The notes below the pieces were generated by a model. The model was given only the letters and a program-made list of their open reading frames with translations, was not told the DNA's origin and did no database searches. Both the position numbers and the translations under genes were made by a program. A stretch of DNA of 64,000 nucleotides, from contig NC_073696.1 in the NCBI RefSeq assembly GCF_029784165.1, positions 172,846,912 through 172,910,911 of the forward strand. The letters run 5' to 3'. Source of the stretch: Wyeomyia smithii (taxonomy: Eukaryota > Arthropoda > Insecta > Diptera > Culicidae). Shown in pieces: positions 23,264 through 34,742 of this stretch (the first letter of the stretch is position 1; the number at the start of each line of letters is the position of its first letter).

Positions 23264-26200
23264 GTGACGCAACTGAACCTGAACCATTGCTTCGCGGCTC
23301 AGCAGCTGCTACACCAAGCAGCCACGTTGTCGGACATCGCCGTCATATCGGATCCCTACCGCATCCCTCCCGGAAACGGTAACTGGGTTGCGGATAAGTC
23401 CAGTTTGGCGGCCATATTTACGACGAGCAAGTTCCCGGTTCAGGAGGTTGTCTCAACCTCAGAAGAAGGGTACGTAGTTGCTAAGGTAAACGGAGTGTTC
23501 TACTGCAGTTGCTATGCTCCGCCACGTTGGTCTACCGAAAGGTTCACCCAGATGGTCGACCTCCTATCCATGGAGCTAACGGGCCTAACGCCGTTGGTGG
23601 TGGCGGGCGACTTCAACGCTTGGGCTGTTGAGTGGGGAAGTCGCTTCACGAACCAGAGGGGCCAGATCCTGTTGGGGGCTTTTGCAAAGCTCAACCTAGA
23701 TCTGGCCAACGTTGGGAACAAAAGTACATACAGCAGAAATGGTGCGGAGTCGATCATCGATGTGACGTTCTCCAGCCCAGGACTGATCAAGAACTGGAAG
23801 GTAGACGATAGCTACACTAATAGCGACCACCAGGCGGTCTGTTATAGTGTAGACAACAACGAGAGGCGGCAAGCGACGGGTAGAGCCAACACTCCGACCG
23901 TTCGCGGGTGGAAGACATCGCACTTTGATGCCGAGGTATTCGAAGAGGCAATGAGAAGGGAGCGCTAGGGGGGCAGTTGGCTCCGCCCGACTGCTGACCA
24001 ACTAGTTGCTATGCTATCGCGGGCGTGCGACGCCACCATGCCTAGGACTCGCCAACCTAGGAATGGAAAGCCACCGGTTTACTGGTGGACGGACGCGATA
24101 GCCGACCTTCGCAGTGCGTGCCTCCGTGCAAGACGGAGGATGCAACGTGCGCGAAACGAAGAAGAGAGGACAGAGCGCCGCGCAGCATTCAGTTCGGCAA
24201 GATCGATGCTAAAGAGTGCGATAAAGGCCAGCAAGAGGGCCTGCTTCGATAGGCTATGTGCGAGTGCCAATACAAATCCGTGGGGTGACGCCTACAGGAT
24301 CGTAATGGCCAAGACTAAAGGCGCGCTGGCGCCTGCAGAGCGATCACCAGCGATGCTGGAGCGTATCATCGAGGGACTCTTTCCACGCCACGAGCCAAGT
24401 CCTTGGCCTCCGGCAGTCGAGTCTCACGTTCGACGTTCCAGTATCTCAGACATAGACCAGAGATGGTCGGCCAACCTGCCGAGCATCCAATCCGTGAGCG
24501 ACGACAGCCGTGTCGAGGCAGGGGAGGAGGCAAGGGTTACGAATGAGGAACTCATCGTGATCGCCAAATCCCTAAAGGTGAGCAAGGCACCGGGACCGGA
24601 TGGTATCCCTAACCTGGCGATCAGGCTGGCGATAAAAACGGCCCCCGGGCTGTTCAGGGCAGTCATGCAGAGGTGCCTGGATGACTGTCTCTTTCCGGAT
24701 AGGTGGAAGCGGCAGAGACTGGTCTTATTGCCGAAGGCTGGAAAACCGCCAGGGGACCCATCGGCATATAGACCTATCTGCCTGCTGGACACCGCGGGCA
24801 AGGTGCTTGAGAGGATCATCCTCAACAGACTGGTGAGGTACACGGAGGTTGTACACGGTCTGGCAAGTAACCAGTTCGGCTTCCGGAAGGGCAGGTCCAC
24901 GCTGGACGCAATCTCTTCCGTCATCAAGACGGCGGAGGTAGCAATCCAGCGCAAGAGAAGGGGAATACGCTACTGCGCAATCGTCACGCTCGACGTGAAG
25001 AATGCGTTCAATAGTGCCAGTTGGGACTCCATAGCGCTCGCGCTCAGGAGCATCCATGTACCGGTGTCGCTGTACAAGATTCTGGAAAATTATTTCCAGA
25101 ATCGAGTACTTGTTTACGACACGGAGGAGGGTCAGAAGTGCGTCTCAATTACCGCAGGAGTTCCGCAAGGTTCTATCCTGGGCCCGGTGTTGTGGAATGT
25201 CATGTATGACGGAGTGTTGAAACTCAAGTTCCCTGTAGGGGTTGTGATCGTCGGCTTTGCAGACGACATAACGCTGGACGTTTACGGCGAGTCTATCGAG
25301 GAGGTCGAGTTGACGGCCGCGCACTGTATACGCAAGGTCGAGGACTGGATGCGCTCCAGGAAACTGGAGCTCGCGCATCATAAGACGGAGGTCACGGTTG
25401 TGAACAACCGTAAATCGGAGCAACAGGCGGTGGTCAGACTTGGAGACTGCACCATCACCTCGAAGCGATCCCTGAAGCTCTTGGGGGTTATGGTGGACGA
25501 CAAGCTCACGTTCGGGAGTCACGTCGACTATGCCTGTAAGAGGGCCTCATCGGCTATTGCAGCACTATCTCGTATGATGTCCAATAGCTCAGCGGTTTAT
25601 GGCAGCAAGCGAAGACTTCTTGCCAGCGTGGTTTCGTCCATACTTAGGTATGGTGGGCCAGTGTGGTCCAGAGCGCTAGGTACTAACAGTTACCGTGGTA
25701 AACTGGAAAGTACCTACAGGCTCATGTGTCTGAGAGTTGCGAGTGCGTATCCGTACGGTGTCATACGATGCAATCTGTGTCTTGTCCGGCATGATGCCTA
25801 TCAGCATCGCCATCAAGGAGGACAGAGAGTGTTTCGACCAACGTGACACAAGGGGCATACGAGGTACCAGAAGGTCATTCTCGATGCTCCGCTGGCAGCG
25901 GGAATGGTCCAACTCCACAAAGGGCAGATGGACGCACCGACTCATACCGGAGATATCCGGCTGGGTCGGGAGACGACATGGTGAAGTGAACTTCCACCTG
26001 ACACAAATCCTGTCAGGCCATGGTTGTTTTAGGCAATATCTGCACAGGTTCGGACACGCGGTGTCCCCCATGTGTCCCGAGTGCGTGGAGGAGGAGGAGA
26101 CTGCTGAGCATGTCTTCTTCGTATGCCCCCGTTTCGCAAGAGCGAGGAGCAACATGATGGCTGTGAGCGGGCCTGGCACTACTCCGGACAATCTAGTCCG

Positions 26201-26315
26201 GAGGATGTGCGACGACCCGGACATCTGGAACGCGGTCTGTGCGGCCGCCTCTCAGATTGTTCTGGAGCTGCAACGTGTGTGGCGAGTCAACCACCAACAC
26301 GCCAGTGGTAGCTAA
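23264..26315 (+). pseudogene. R1-B ORF2: endonuclease, reverse transcriptase and CCHC C-terminus
   Basis: The APE-like endonuclease spans 23264-23860 (TQLNLNH, VVAGDFNAW, NSDHQAV). The RT spans about 24560-25500 (KAPGPDGIP, LDVKNAFNSASW, GVPQGSILGPVL, GFADDITLD). The C-terminus has CPECVEEEETAEHVFFVCP, the zinc motif of the R1 clade. Two lesions break it: an in-frame TAG at 23966-23968 between endonuclease and RT, and one extra base near 25750 that shifts the frame, so the last 190 codons continue at 25737-26315. R1-A lacks that extra base. Otherwise well preserved, with all catalytic RT residues present. Confidence 0.85.
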
Positions 26316-26789
26316 TTACCAGTCTCCAGGTAGTTAGCTAGGAGGTTATAAGAGTAAAGAGGATGCATCACGCACAAAAGCCACTCCCCGACGTAATACT
26401 TAACCGTCGTTCCGGGAAGACCAGGGCAGGAGACTGGAGGGGTTTTAGTGGGTCGGGACAGGGATCAGTAGGTGTCTGGGCGAGTGTAACTACCCCAGCA
26501 TCTCTCCCCTAGTCTCATCCCCACACCCTGAGTTCTCTTCTCAGGTGTCTGTTTGCAGATTTCCCCGCCACCTTTAAAAAAAAAAAAAGAGAGGGGCGTT
26601 GCCCCCCCCCCTAATTTTTGAAATTGGTGCAGAATTTTATTTTCCATAACTTCAATAACGTTTGCGCTAAAAAATGGACAGAAATTGTCAATTTTTCATG
26701 AGTTTATCTTTACACGCACTGACGAAACTAAACCATGAGTCATCAGAAAAAAAATCATTTTGCGTGTTTAAATAACGGTACCCCGCCCA

Positions 26790-27600
26790 TCGAAAACGGA
26801 CATCGTGCGGCAGTTCGTGGACACCGGATACGCCCGTTACGGCATCTACAACATCTTGGCACTATTGGACACCAATCAGAGCATTGAAAGAAAGCCCGGT
26901 TCCGGACGGCCGACGACCCTGAGCGACGAGAAACTCCAAAGGATACTGAAGAGGAAGACCGAGGTAAAAGTGGCTACATCGCTGCGTGCGCTTGGCCTGG
27001 AGGTCTGTGCAACCGATCAAACAGTGCTTGGCGAACATGGACGGTCAATACCCGATCACTAGTCTCGGAGCTGCAGGCAATGACGCAGCGGCAGCGCCTG
27101 AATAAGATGGTCAAATCGATTTTCCCGGCAATTCACGACGTGGCGGTGGTGATGGACGACGAGACCTGTCTTAACCTGGATGGCAACGACTGGTAGGGCA
27201 TTATAGTACGAAGTACCTGCCGGATGTTGCGCCGTTCACCAAAAAATACCATAAGGCCGAAGACACGGTGATTTGGCCGGATCTAGAGTCGGCTCACTAT
27301 TCGAGGCGATCGTTTGAGGAGATGGAACGGCTAAATATCGATGTGGTACCCAAGTTGGCGAGCCCGTCCAACGTTCCCAAGATGCGTCTCATCGAGGATT
27401 TCTGGCAAGCCCGAAGCGTAAAATCTACATCAACAATTTTGTCGCGAAATTACAGGAGAAATTGATAAATAAAACGAAAAAAGAATTAAAAAACACGCCT
27501 ACACACATGCTTTCGTCCGCTATGGCGAATGTTCCGGTTAACTGCCGGAAGGCCGCACGCAAGAGCGTAGATTTTTTTGCAAGTAAGCTAACATAATTAC
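26790..27600 (+). pseudogene. Decayed mariner-superfamily transposase inside the hAT element
   Basis: An N-terminal helix-turn-helix region is visible (DIVRQFVDTGYARYGIYNIL, then RKPGSGRPTTLSDEKL, 26795-26950). After frame changes come AVVMDDETCLNLDG (first Asp, 27147-27186), WPDLESAHYSRR (second Asp, 27274-27310) and a PSNVPKMRLIEDFW block (27367-27408), ending in NTPTHMLSSAMANVPVNCR (about 27500). Order and motifs fit a DD37-type mosquito mariner relative. Part of the core between the first and second Asp is deleted. Confidence 0.65.
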
Positions 27601-28558
27601 CTTCCATAGGAAATTTATCAAACTTAATTATCTGTCCTAGTTATTTTTTACCACTATCCGAAAAAAGCCCATTTTTTTAACGCATACGTTAGAAACGTTA
27701 ATAAAACAGTACGGAAGCACAAGTGAGGACGAGAAGGACGACGAGACAATTGTTTCGTGCAACTGATTAGACCGTTGTGGAAACGTGAGGCTCGAGCTAT
27801 TGAATCAAGGAAAAAAGCAGCTTCACCACGCTGTAATTTTCAAAAGCTGAGAGTCCAATCTTCTTCTCTTCAATATTACTTGTAATCAAAGAGCTAAATA
27901 GCATTTTTGAAAATGTAAATATTTATGACAGAAGGAAACAGTCACATTTTTTGATAATTGAGTTTTGCAAATAAATTCTTGTTGCATCGAATAGTCTTCG
28001 TAAAAAAAAACAAAATTTGAAGCAAGGATCGGTTATCTGACGCCAGTAACCACCAGGCTACCACACACTTTCGAAAGTTAGACGAAACAAAGCACAGTAA
28101 TAACACACTGGTTCGTGTACAAGCCACAGGTTAAAATATATTGGATATTAGCCAATATCTCAATTATTTTGGATATTAGTTTCACATTTGCCTTCCCGAA
28201 TGCATCTTTCGACAATCGGCTTCCATAGGGACCTTGTTTAGGGTGTTTACCATCACGAAAAACTGTTTTCTCTTTTTTGGTAAAAATGACATTTTAGCCA
28301 ATTTTTGAATTACAGGCAGTTTAAAGTATCAGCCAGATCAAAAACAATTGATTGAAATGCTTGCCCTATGTTGCGTGGAATTGCACAGGTTTTTCAGTTG
28401 ATCCACTAGGGACATTGCAGCGGCAAAAGTACCGAGCGAATCCGTGTTGATCACTAACTACTATTATTAATTTTTATTTTTCAAAATACGATTTTTTTAC
28501 TTCTAAAATTTTGAAGAACTTGCCCCCCCCCCTGATTGAAATTCTGGCTACGCCCATG
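27601..28558. other. Right part of the hAT element, no gene
   Basis: AT-rich non-coding sequence ending in a C-rich run (28523-28532) and the right TIR. The left part beyond R1-B likewise begins with a C-rich run (26601-26611). Confidence 0.5.
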
Positions 28559-28566
28559 TACCTACA

Positions 28567-29164
28567 GGCTCATGTGCCTGAGAGTTGTGAGTGCGTATCG
28601 TACGGTGTCATACGATGCAATCTGTGTCTTGTCCGGCATGATGCCTATCAGCATCGCCATCAAGGAGGACAGAGAGTGTTTCGACCACCGTGACACAAGG
28701 GGCATACGAGGCACCAGAAGGTCATTCTCGATGCTCCGTTGGCAGAGGGAATGGTCTAATTCCACAAAAGGCAGATGGACGCACCGACTTATACCGGAGA
28801 TATCCGGCTGGGTCGGGAGGTGACATGGCGAGGTGAACTTCCACCTGCAACAGATCCTGTCAGGTCATGGTTGCTTCAGGCAATATCTGCACAGGTTCGG
28901 GCACGCGGGGTCCCCCATGTGTCCCGAGTGCGTGAAAGAGGAGGAGACTGCAGAGCATGTCTTCTTCGTATGCCCCCGTTTCGTAAGAGCGAGGAGCAAC
29001 ATGATGGCTGTGAGCGGGCCTGGCACTACTCCGGACAATCTTGTTCGGAGGATGTGCGACGACCCGGACATCTGGAACGCGGCCTGTGCGGCCGCCTCCC
29101 AGATTGTCCTGGAGCTACAACGTGTGTGGCGGGTCAATCACCAACACGCCAGTGGTAGCTAACT
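28567..29164 (+). pseudogene. R1-A ORF2 C-terminal part
   Basis: Continues R1-A after the hAT insertion in the correct frame (RLMCLRVVSAYRTVS). An in-frame TGA at 28821-28823 replaces the CGA of R1-B, a typical CpG decay, after which the frame stays open to the natural stop at 29160-29162 and contains CPECVKEEETAEHVFFVCP. J1 is inserted immediately after the stop codon. Confidence 0.82.
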
Positions 29165-31644
29165 CATCTTGACCCTGGGCGATTACAATCTACCCGATTT
29201 ACACTGGAACTTAGACGAGGATATCAACGGATATCTACCTTCGAATGCATCAACCGAACAAGAGGAAACTCTCGTGGAAGAAATGCTTGCAAATGGTTTG
29301 TGCCAGGTTAATTCATATGTGAACGCAAACGGTAGGCTGCTCGATCTGGCCTTCACATCAGATTATGACATTGTCGATCTCATGAAACCAGCCATTCCCT
29401 TACTCAATATCGATGTTCACCATAGACCATTCATTCTAAAATTCGACGTCGAATCTCGCATACCCGACTGTCAGCATGCCCCTGCTGTTTTGGACTTTAA
29501 GAACTGTGATTTTATTCTCTTGAACGACCTTCTCAGCAGAGTAGACTGGAACAGGCTCATGAACGTTGACTCAGTGGATGTCATTACTGATAGATTTTAC
29601 GAAAAACTCAATGAAATCTTTCGCGACCATGTCCCGCTCCGTCGATCTCCCTCCAACGGCACTGAGTGGAAGCCTTGGTGGAACGTTGAACTTCGTACTC
29701 TACGCAATAAACTTCGCAAGGCCCGTAAGCAATACTTCATCTCCAAATCCGAGGACAGTCGAAGATCACTTCGTTCAATTGAAAGTCGGTACAGCTCGCT
29801 ACTTGAAACCAGCTTCAAAGATTATGTCGAGAGAACACAGTCCAACCTCAAGCAAAACCCTTCGATGTTCTGGAAATTCCTGCGTTCACAGAGAACATGC
29901 AACCGCATTCCTGCTACGGTTTCTCTAGATGGTACAAGGGCAAACTCTCCCATCGAGGTGGCGAATCTGTTTGCTAAGTTTTTCCAGTCCATTCATAACG
30001 CAAGCACCGCACTTCCTGTGGCACAAAGGGTCAATGATAACGCTGAACATGACGTGAATTTTCCTCCGCTGAGCTTCACACCAGACGACGTTAAAAAGGC
30101 ATTAGCCAATCTCGATGCTACTGAGAGCCCTGGACCAGATGGTATCCCTCCGCTCTTCTTGAAACACTGCGCGCGCTCACTTTCGCTCCCGATTTCCTGC
30201 ATATTCAACCGCTCTTTGTCGGAGAAGTCTTTTCCTAGCCTTTGGAAAACTGCATCTATTACACCTATCCATAAGTCCGCTAATCGTAATTATGTCGAGA
30301 ATTACCGAGGGATTTCACTTCTATGCTGTATCAGTAAGACCTTCGAAACGCTGGTGCATGTAGCATTGTATGATGCTGTTTGACCCTTGATATCGGAGTT
30401 CCAACACGGATTTGTGCAGCGTCGCTCTACAACCACGAACCTGATGTGCTACACAAATACGTTGTTCCGAGAGATTGAACTACGCAATCAAATTGACTCA
30501 ATCTATATTAATTTTGCGAAAGCGTTCGACACGGTACCACACCTTCGTGCCTGCGACAAACTAAGAGTGTTAGGTCTTCCTGATTGGTTGGTCGATTGGA
30601 TCCGTTCCTACTTAACTAATCGACACGCTTTCGTGAAGATACAATCAACTTGTTCCGAATCCTTTCCAATCACGTCAGGTGTTCCACAAGGCAGTGTCCT
30701 GGGGCCACTGATTTTCGTATTGTTCGTGAACGACTTGTGTTCTCGTATATCATCTTTCGAGCAGCTGTTTGCAGATGACCTGAAGATGACCTGAAGATGT
30801 ACAGGATTATCTCTTCCATTCTCGATTGTTTGGCTCTCCAACGCGATATAGACATTCTCCTTCAATGGTGTGAAGAAAATGGAATGAGCATCAATGGCAA
30901 GAAATGCAAAATAATTACATTCACTCGTCGCTGTACCACAGTCAATCACCAGTACACCCTAATCCCGTTAGAACGTGTCTCCTCTATCACGGATCTAGGA
31001 GTGACGCTAGATTCCAGACTGAGATTCAACAACCACGTAACACTAATTTCCTCAAAAGCATATGCTGTTCCTGGATTTATCCGGCGATACACTTGGCATT
31101 TCACGGATATCTATGCTCTGAAGACACTGTACTGCACCCTTGTTCGTAGTCTTCTAGAATACGCTGCTCCTATTTGGGCTCCGTTTCATACATCGCTCGT
31201 TATAAAAATTGAACAAATACAGAGGCTGTTCATAAGGTTCGCACTACGCAATTTACCATGGCGAGACCCACTTCATCTTCCAGAATACCCAGCACGCTGT
31301 GCACTTATCAGCTTGGAAACACTAGGAACAAGACGACAAAGGTTACAAATAATGTTTATCTTCGACATTCTCGACGGAAACATCGACTGCCCGCAATTAC
31401 TCCTAGAAATCCCTCTCTACGTTCCGCCCCGACAACTGAGAAGATCTCCTCTTTTTGCTGCTCCCACACACAGAACTACGTACGGCCAGAACAATCCACT
31501 AAACGCTTGCCTAAGGGCCTTTAACGACGTTGGCGATCACTACGACTTCAGCATCTCTAAAAATGTTTTTAAAAGTAGAATTAAGATTAGGTAGGGTAGT
31601 CTGTACGATTAAATCGAAGACGAAACAATAAATAAATAAAAACT
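29165..31644 (+). pseudogene. Jockey LINE J1, 5'-truncated, inserted in the R1-A 3' UTR
   Basis: Starts inside the endonuclease (TLGDYNLPDLHW) and runs through RT to a CGAAACAATAAATAAATAAA tail. AACT appears at both junctions. RT blocks: ESPGPDGIPPLFLK, NYRGISLLCCISKTFE, FQHGFVQRRST, NFAKAFDTV, GVPQGSVLGPLIF, FADDLKM. Lesions: TGA at 30381-30383 (CGA in J2), an 11-bp duplication near 30785 that shifts the frame right after FADDLKM, and motif A Asp changed to Asn (codon 30510-30512; J2 still has Asp). The C-terminal part 30797-31594 is open. The same family as J2. Confidence 0.85.
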
Positions 31645-31913
31645 ACCAGTCTCCAGGTAGTTAGCTAGGAGGTTATAAGAGTAAAGAGGGTGCATCACGC
31701 ACAAAAGCCACTTCCCGACGTAATACTTAACCGTCGTTCCGGGAAGACCAGGGCTGGAGACTGGAGGGGTTTTAGTGGGTCGGGACAGGGATCAGTAGGT
31801 GTCTGGGGGAGTGTAACTACCCCAGCATCTCTCCCCTAGTCTCATCCCCACACCCTGAGTTCTCTTCTCAGGTGTCTGTTTGCAAATTTCCCCGCCACCT
31901 ATGAAAAAAAAAA
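31645..31913 (+). mobile_element. R1-A 3' UTR and poly(A) tail
   Basis: Nearly the same sequence as the R1-B 3' UTR (26310-26588), including the ACCAGTCTCCAGGTAGTTAG start and the CCCCGCCACCT end before an A run. It closes R1-A, whose duplicated target then continues J2. Confidence 0.85.
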
Positions 31914-32509
31914 ACACCGAACACCAATCCTCGTATCCATGTCACGCCTTCGCCCCAGTCGTCGCATTTTTTGTCGCGTTATCCTGAGGCAGACTCTTCG
32001 CCAGAGAACATCTTATAAATTCTACGCCAACTAACGAGGGAGAATCAGCCCATTTCACAAACACGTCATCGCATTGTCCGGGATGCACGAACCAATGCAC
32101 TACGGAGGACCTCAACCCACCTAACGCAGTCGTGCCCTGCAGCCAGCGTCAACACTGCCGTCCCGGCCCCGGCCCGGATCGGGGAGGGCGTCTTCCGTCG
32201 TGCCATTTCAGGCAAGTACCATTATTCCAGCATGCCCTTGAGCTCTGATTTGCCCTCCGTTTCCAGCATCAAGCACTGCCCGTTAGACGATATTCACGAA
32301 ACATTGTCAAGTCCAATTTGCACCGCTGCAAACTCATCTCTAGTTGAGCCTTTTCGGACATCAATTAACGGTTCCCCGGGACGAACCAATGCATTGTGGA
32401 AGACATCAACCCATAAATAAAGGCTATAAAGGTACGGGGGGATAGCAGTAAAGCGGGACTTTCTTCTGATTTAGTCTTCACTGTGTACTTCCAGAACGTC
32501 AGAGGCCTT
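31914..32509 (+). pseudogene. Jockey element J2: ORF1 end and ORF2 start, second segment
   Basis: J2 resumes with the duplicated CACCGAACACC. The sequence is proline/serine-rich ORF1 tail with several stops (partly open at 32232-32420). Near 32475 the start of the endonuclease appears (VYFQNVRGL), cut at 32509 by a minus-strand retroposon. Confidence 0.6.
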
Positions 32510-33677
32510 TCATTTTCATTTTCATTATGGGAAGGGGCCGCAGGGCTAAGTCTCCAGTGTTTAAACACTTTCCATGCTGTACCAGAGGAGAGATTTAGAT
32601 TTGGCACCATAGCATAGTAACCCGAGAGGTCAAATAAATTCTGCATTGGAATGCCGTATAGTAAGACAAGGTTAAATATAGGGGATAATCGCAGGGAACA
32701 GTGATAGTAGTTACCGAAAGTTGCATGAAAAGAAAAAAATAGAATAGATTATGTAATTTCGTCCATTTGTAATATATTGTAGCTATGTAATATTTGGTCT
32801 GCGTCCAGGGCCTCCCAAGGTAGCCCCTCTCAGCCTATATATTTTTATTCATTAACTCTTGTCAGATGAAACATTTGATAAATAGTAGTAACAATAATAA
32901 CCTCATTTGCTTTTTTACATACCTGCTGTGTTTCAGTCTTTGACTTACCCTGTTTTATGTTGTTACCTTCAATAATTTTTTCATTGACCTTTATTTGATA
33001 GTATTCCTCAGGGTAATTGCTTGATTCTTCGTTTGTTCTAATTCTTGATTTTTCTCGCATTTGAAAAAAAAAGAAATTTGGATTAATAATTTGATTTGAA
33101 CAATTAATGTAAATAAGTCTGACCGCGCATATATCTAACTACTGGTTGAGCGTTGGCTTTAAGAAAGTTGGAAACGCAATTTTTTGATTACTATACCAAA
33201 TTCCTTTACTGAGCCCTCTAGACACCTCAGTAGAAAGAATATTTTAGTTGTCATAATAGTCAATTAAAACTGCTTAATCCGTAAAAGACGATATCAATCA
33301 ATCTGACCTTTCATCAAAGTGTTAAATAACTCAAACATTCCAACCAATCATTGTCATTAACATTCAACTTCGTCTTATTACGACCGTTGTAATGAAAGAA
33401 TCTAATGAGCCTTATAGACATTTAAAATCATTTTACAATGGTCATGCAGTATGTCATTAGGTTAAGTTTTATTGCTTCCTTATTTTGATTACAACCGAAA
33501 AGCCCATCCAAGTCTTTTCAAAGAACGTTTGAGGTGTTTTGCAACTAGCATCTGGCCCCATTAGACTGGATCTATCTTGTATAATACATAAACGAAAAGA
33601 GTATGTTAGTTCGCGAGTTTAAACCAGATATTACTAATTGCAAAACCGTCAAGCCCCTCAACCTAGGAGAGGGACTA
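32510..33677 (-). mobile_element. Unidentified retroposon with 19-bp target duplication
   Basis: An exact 19-bp repeat, CCAGAACGTCAGAGGCCTT, flanks this block (32491-32509, 33678-33696). Read on the minus strand it begins TAGTCCCTCTCCTAGG and ends in a TAATGAAAATGAAAATGA tail, so it looks like a LINE-mobilised insertion in minus orientation. No reverse transcriptase and no ORF above about 95 codons; possibly a truncated LINE 3' end or a long SINE. Confidence 0.75.
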
Positions 33678-33696
33678 CCAGAACGTCAGAGGCCTT

Positions 33697-34026
33697 CGTA
33701 CAAAAACACACGACCTTCGATTACGTCACTTCAGTTGCGACTACGACGCGCTGGTTTCGACTAAAAAATGGCTTCAGCCGGATATACCGGACTGCAAGCT
33801 CTCCCAGGACTACCAAATCTTTCGATGTGACCGCAATGAGGCGCCAAGTCATCTATCCAGTGGAGGTGGTACACTCATAGCAGTCAAATTACAACACCAC
33901 AGTACCCTGAATCCGTTGCATGATTGTGATTTGCTTGAGCAGGTTGTTGTCCAGATTAAGCTGGAGGGTCGCCTTATGTTCATATCTGGAATCTATATTC
34001 GGCCTACGCACATATGTTCAACTGAA
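33697..34026 (+). pseudogene. Jockey element J2: endonuclease, third segment
   Basis: Encodes the endonuclease continuing from 32509: RLRHFSCDYDALVSTKKWL, SQDYQIFRCDRN, SSGGGTLIAV, and VVVQIKLEGRLMFISGIYIR. It ends where foreign sequence begins at about 34027. Confidence 0.7.
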
Positions 34027-34742
34027 GAACCAGAAACGAGACAAAATCTCTTTATTTTAAGTATCGACATCTAGCGGTGGAGATGACGCATTTTACTTAC
34101 ACTCGAAATTTTATTACGCCTATATCATTCATAGAAACCATTCAAATATTACATAACGTGGAATTTGGCAATTTTCAATACCCACACATCCCCACGTAAC
34201 GCAATTTTACATGTTTTACACACGCAAAGTAACGCTTCGCTGAGTATCTTGACTAACGACAATCATTATTTTACATTGTACCTAATGTCATATGCAGTGC
34301 TGTGTATAGCGCGTCTGATATGCATTACTTGAAATGTTAGGTATAAAAAACGGTTCGAGAAATAAAAATTGTCGTTTGTCGAGAAATTCGGTCTCCAAGT
34401 CCAACGAAAATATTCAAGTAAATCAACTAACAGGTTAAAATAGTTTCACCAGTCGCGAGGTGTACGATCCAAGAAATTTGTTAAACAATGTTTAAATAGT
34501 TGCAAGATTTTTAGTTTAATTTGTTTTATTGACGTTGATTGTAAATTGTTACTTCAAAGATCTCTTGAATGCAGTCCTGTCTTAACTTGGTTTTGATAGA
34601 TTCAACCATTAAAGCTCACCTTTTTGCCTGACCATTGAAGCAAAAAAAATAGTTTTTTGGTGCATTTTTAATCTATTGGAGCGAACTGTACGAGCGATGC
34701 ACTGTAAAATCAATGTAGGGTGGAACAGCAAAAAATGAATGC
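34027..34742. mobile_element. Unassigned insertion in J2
   Basis: This stretch separates the two halves of the J2 endonuclease and has no coding signal. A 125-bp part (34130-34256) is found inverted at 50690-50815, so it contains a dispersed repeat. The ends and duplication could not be fixed. Confidence 0.45.

Larger units (their letters stand above)
22794..26588 (+). mobile_element. R1-clade LINE R1-B, 5'-truncated, inserted in the hAT element
   Basis: Runs from inside ORF1 through a complete ORF2 and 3' UTR to a poly(A) tail (26576-26588). A 13-bp imperfect duplication, GAGGAGGGCGTTG / GAGAGGGGCGTTG, flanks it (22781-22793, 26589-26601; 11 of 13 match). A poly(A) tail, 5' truncation and a target duplication are the marks of target-primed reverse transcription. 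The 3' UTR has a close twin at 31645-31913 (R1-A). Confidence 0.85.
22767..28558. mobile_element. hAT-type element inserted in R1-A, enlarged by nested insertions
   Basis: TIRs CATAGGCGTAGCCAG (22767) and CTGGCTACGCCCATG (ending 28558) match at 14 of 15 positions and are flanked by the exact 8-bp duplication TACCTACA (22759-22766, 28559-28566). R1-B has the uninterrupted TACCTACA at the same codon, confirming the empty site. Removing R1-B leaves about 2 kb, which holds a mariner-like remnant but no hAT transposase, so the element is non-autonomous. Confidence 0.88.
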
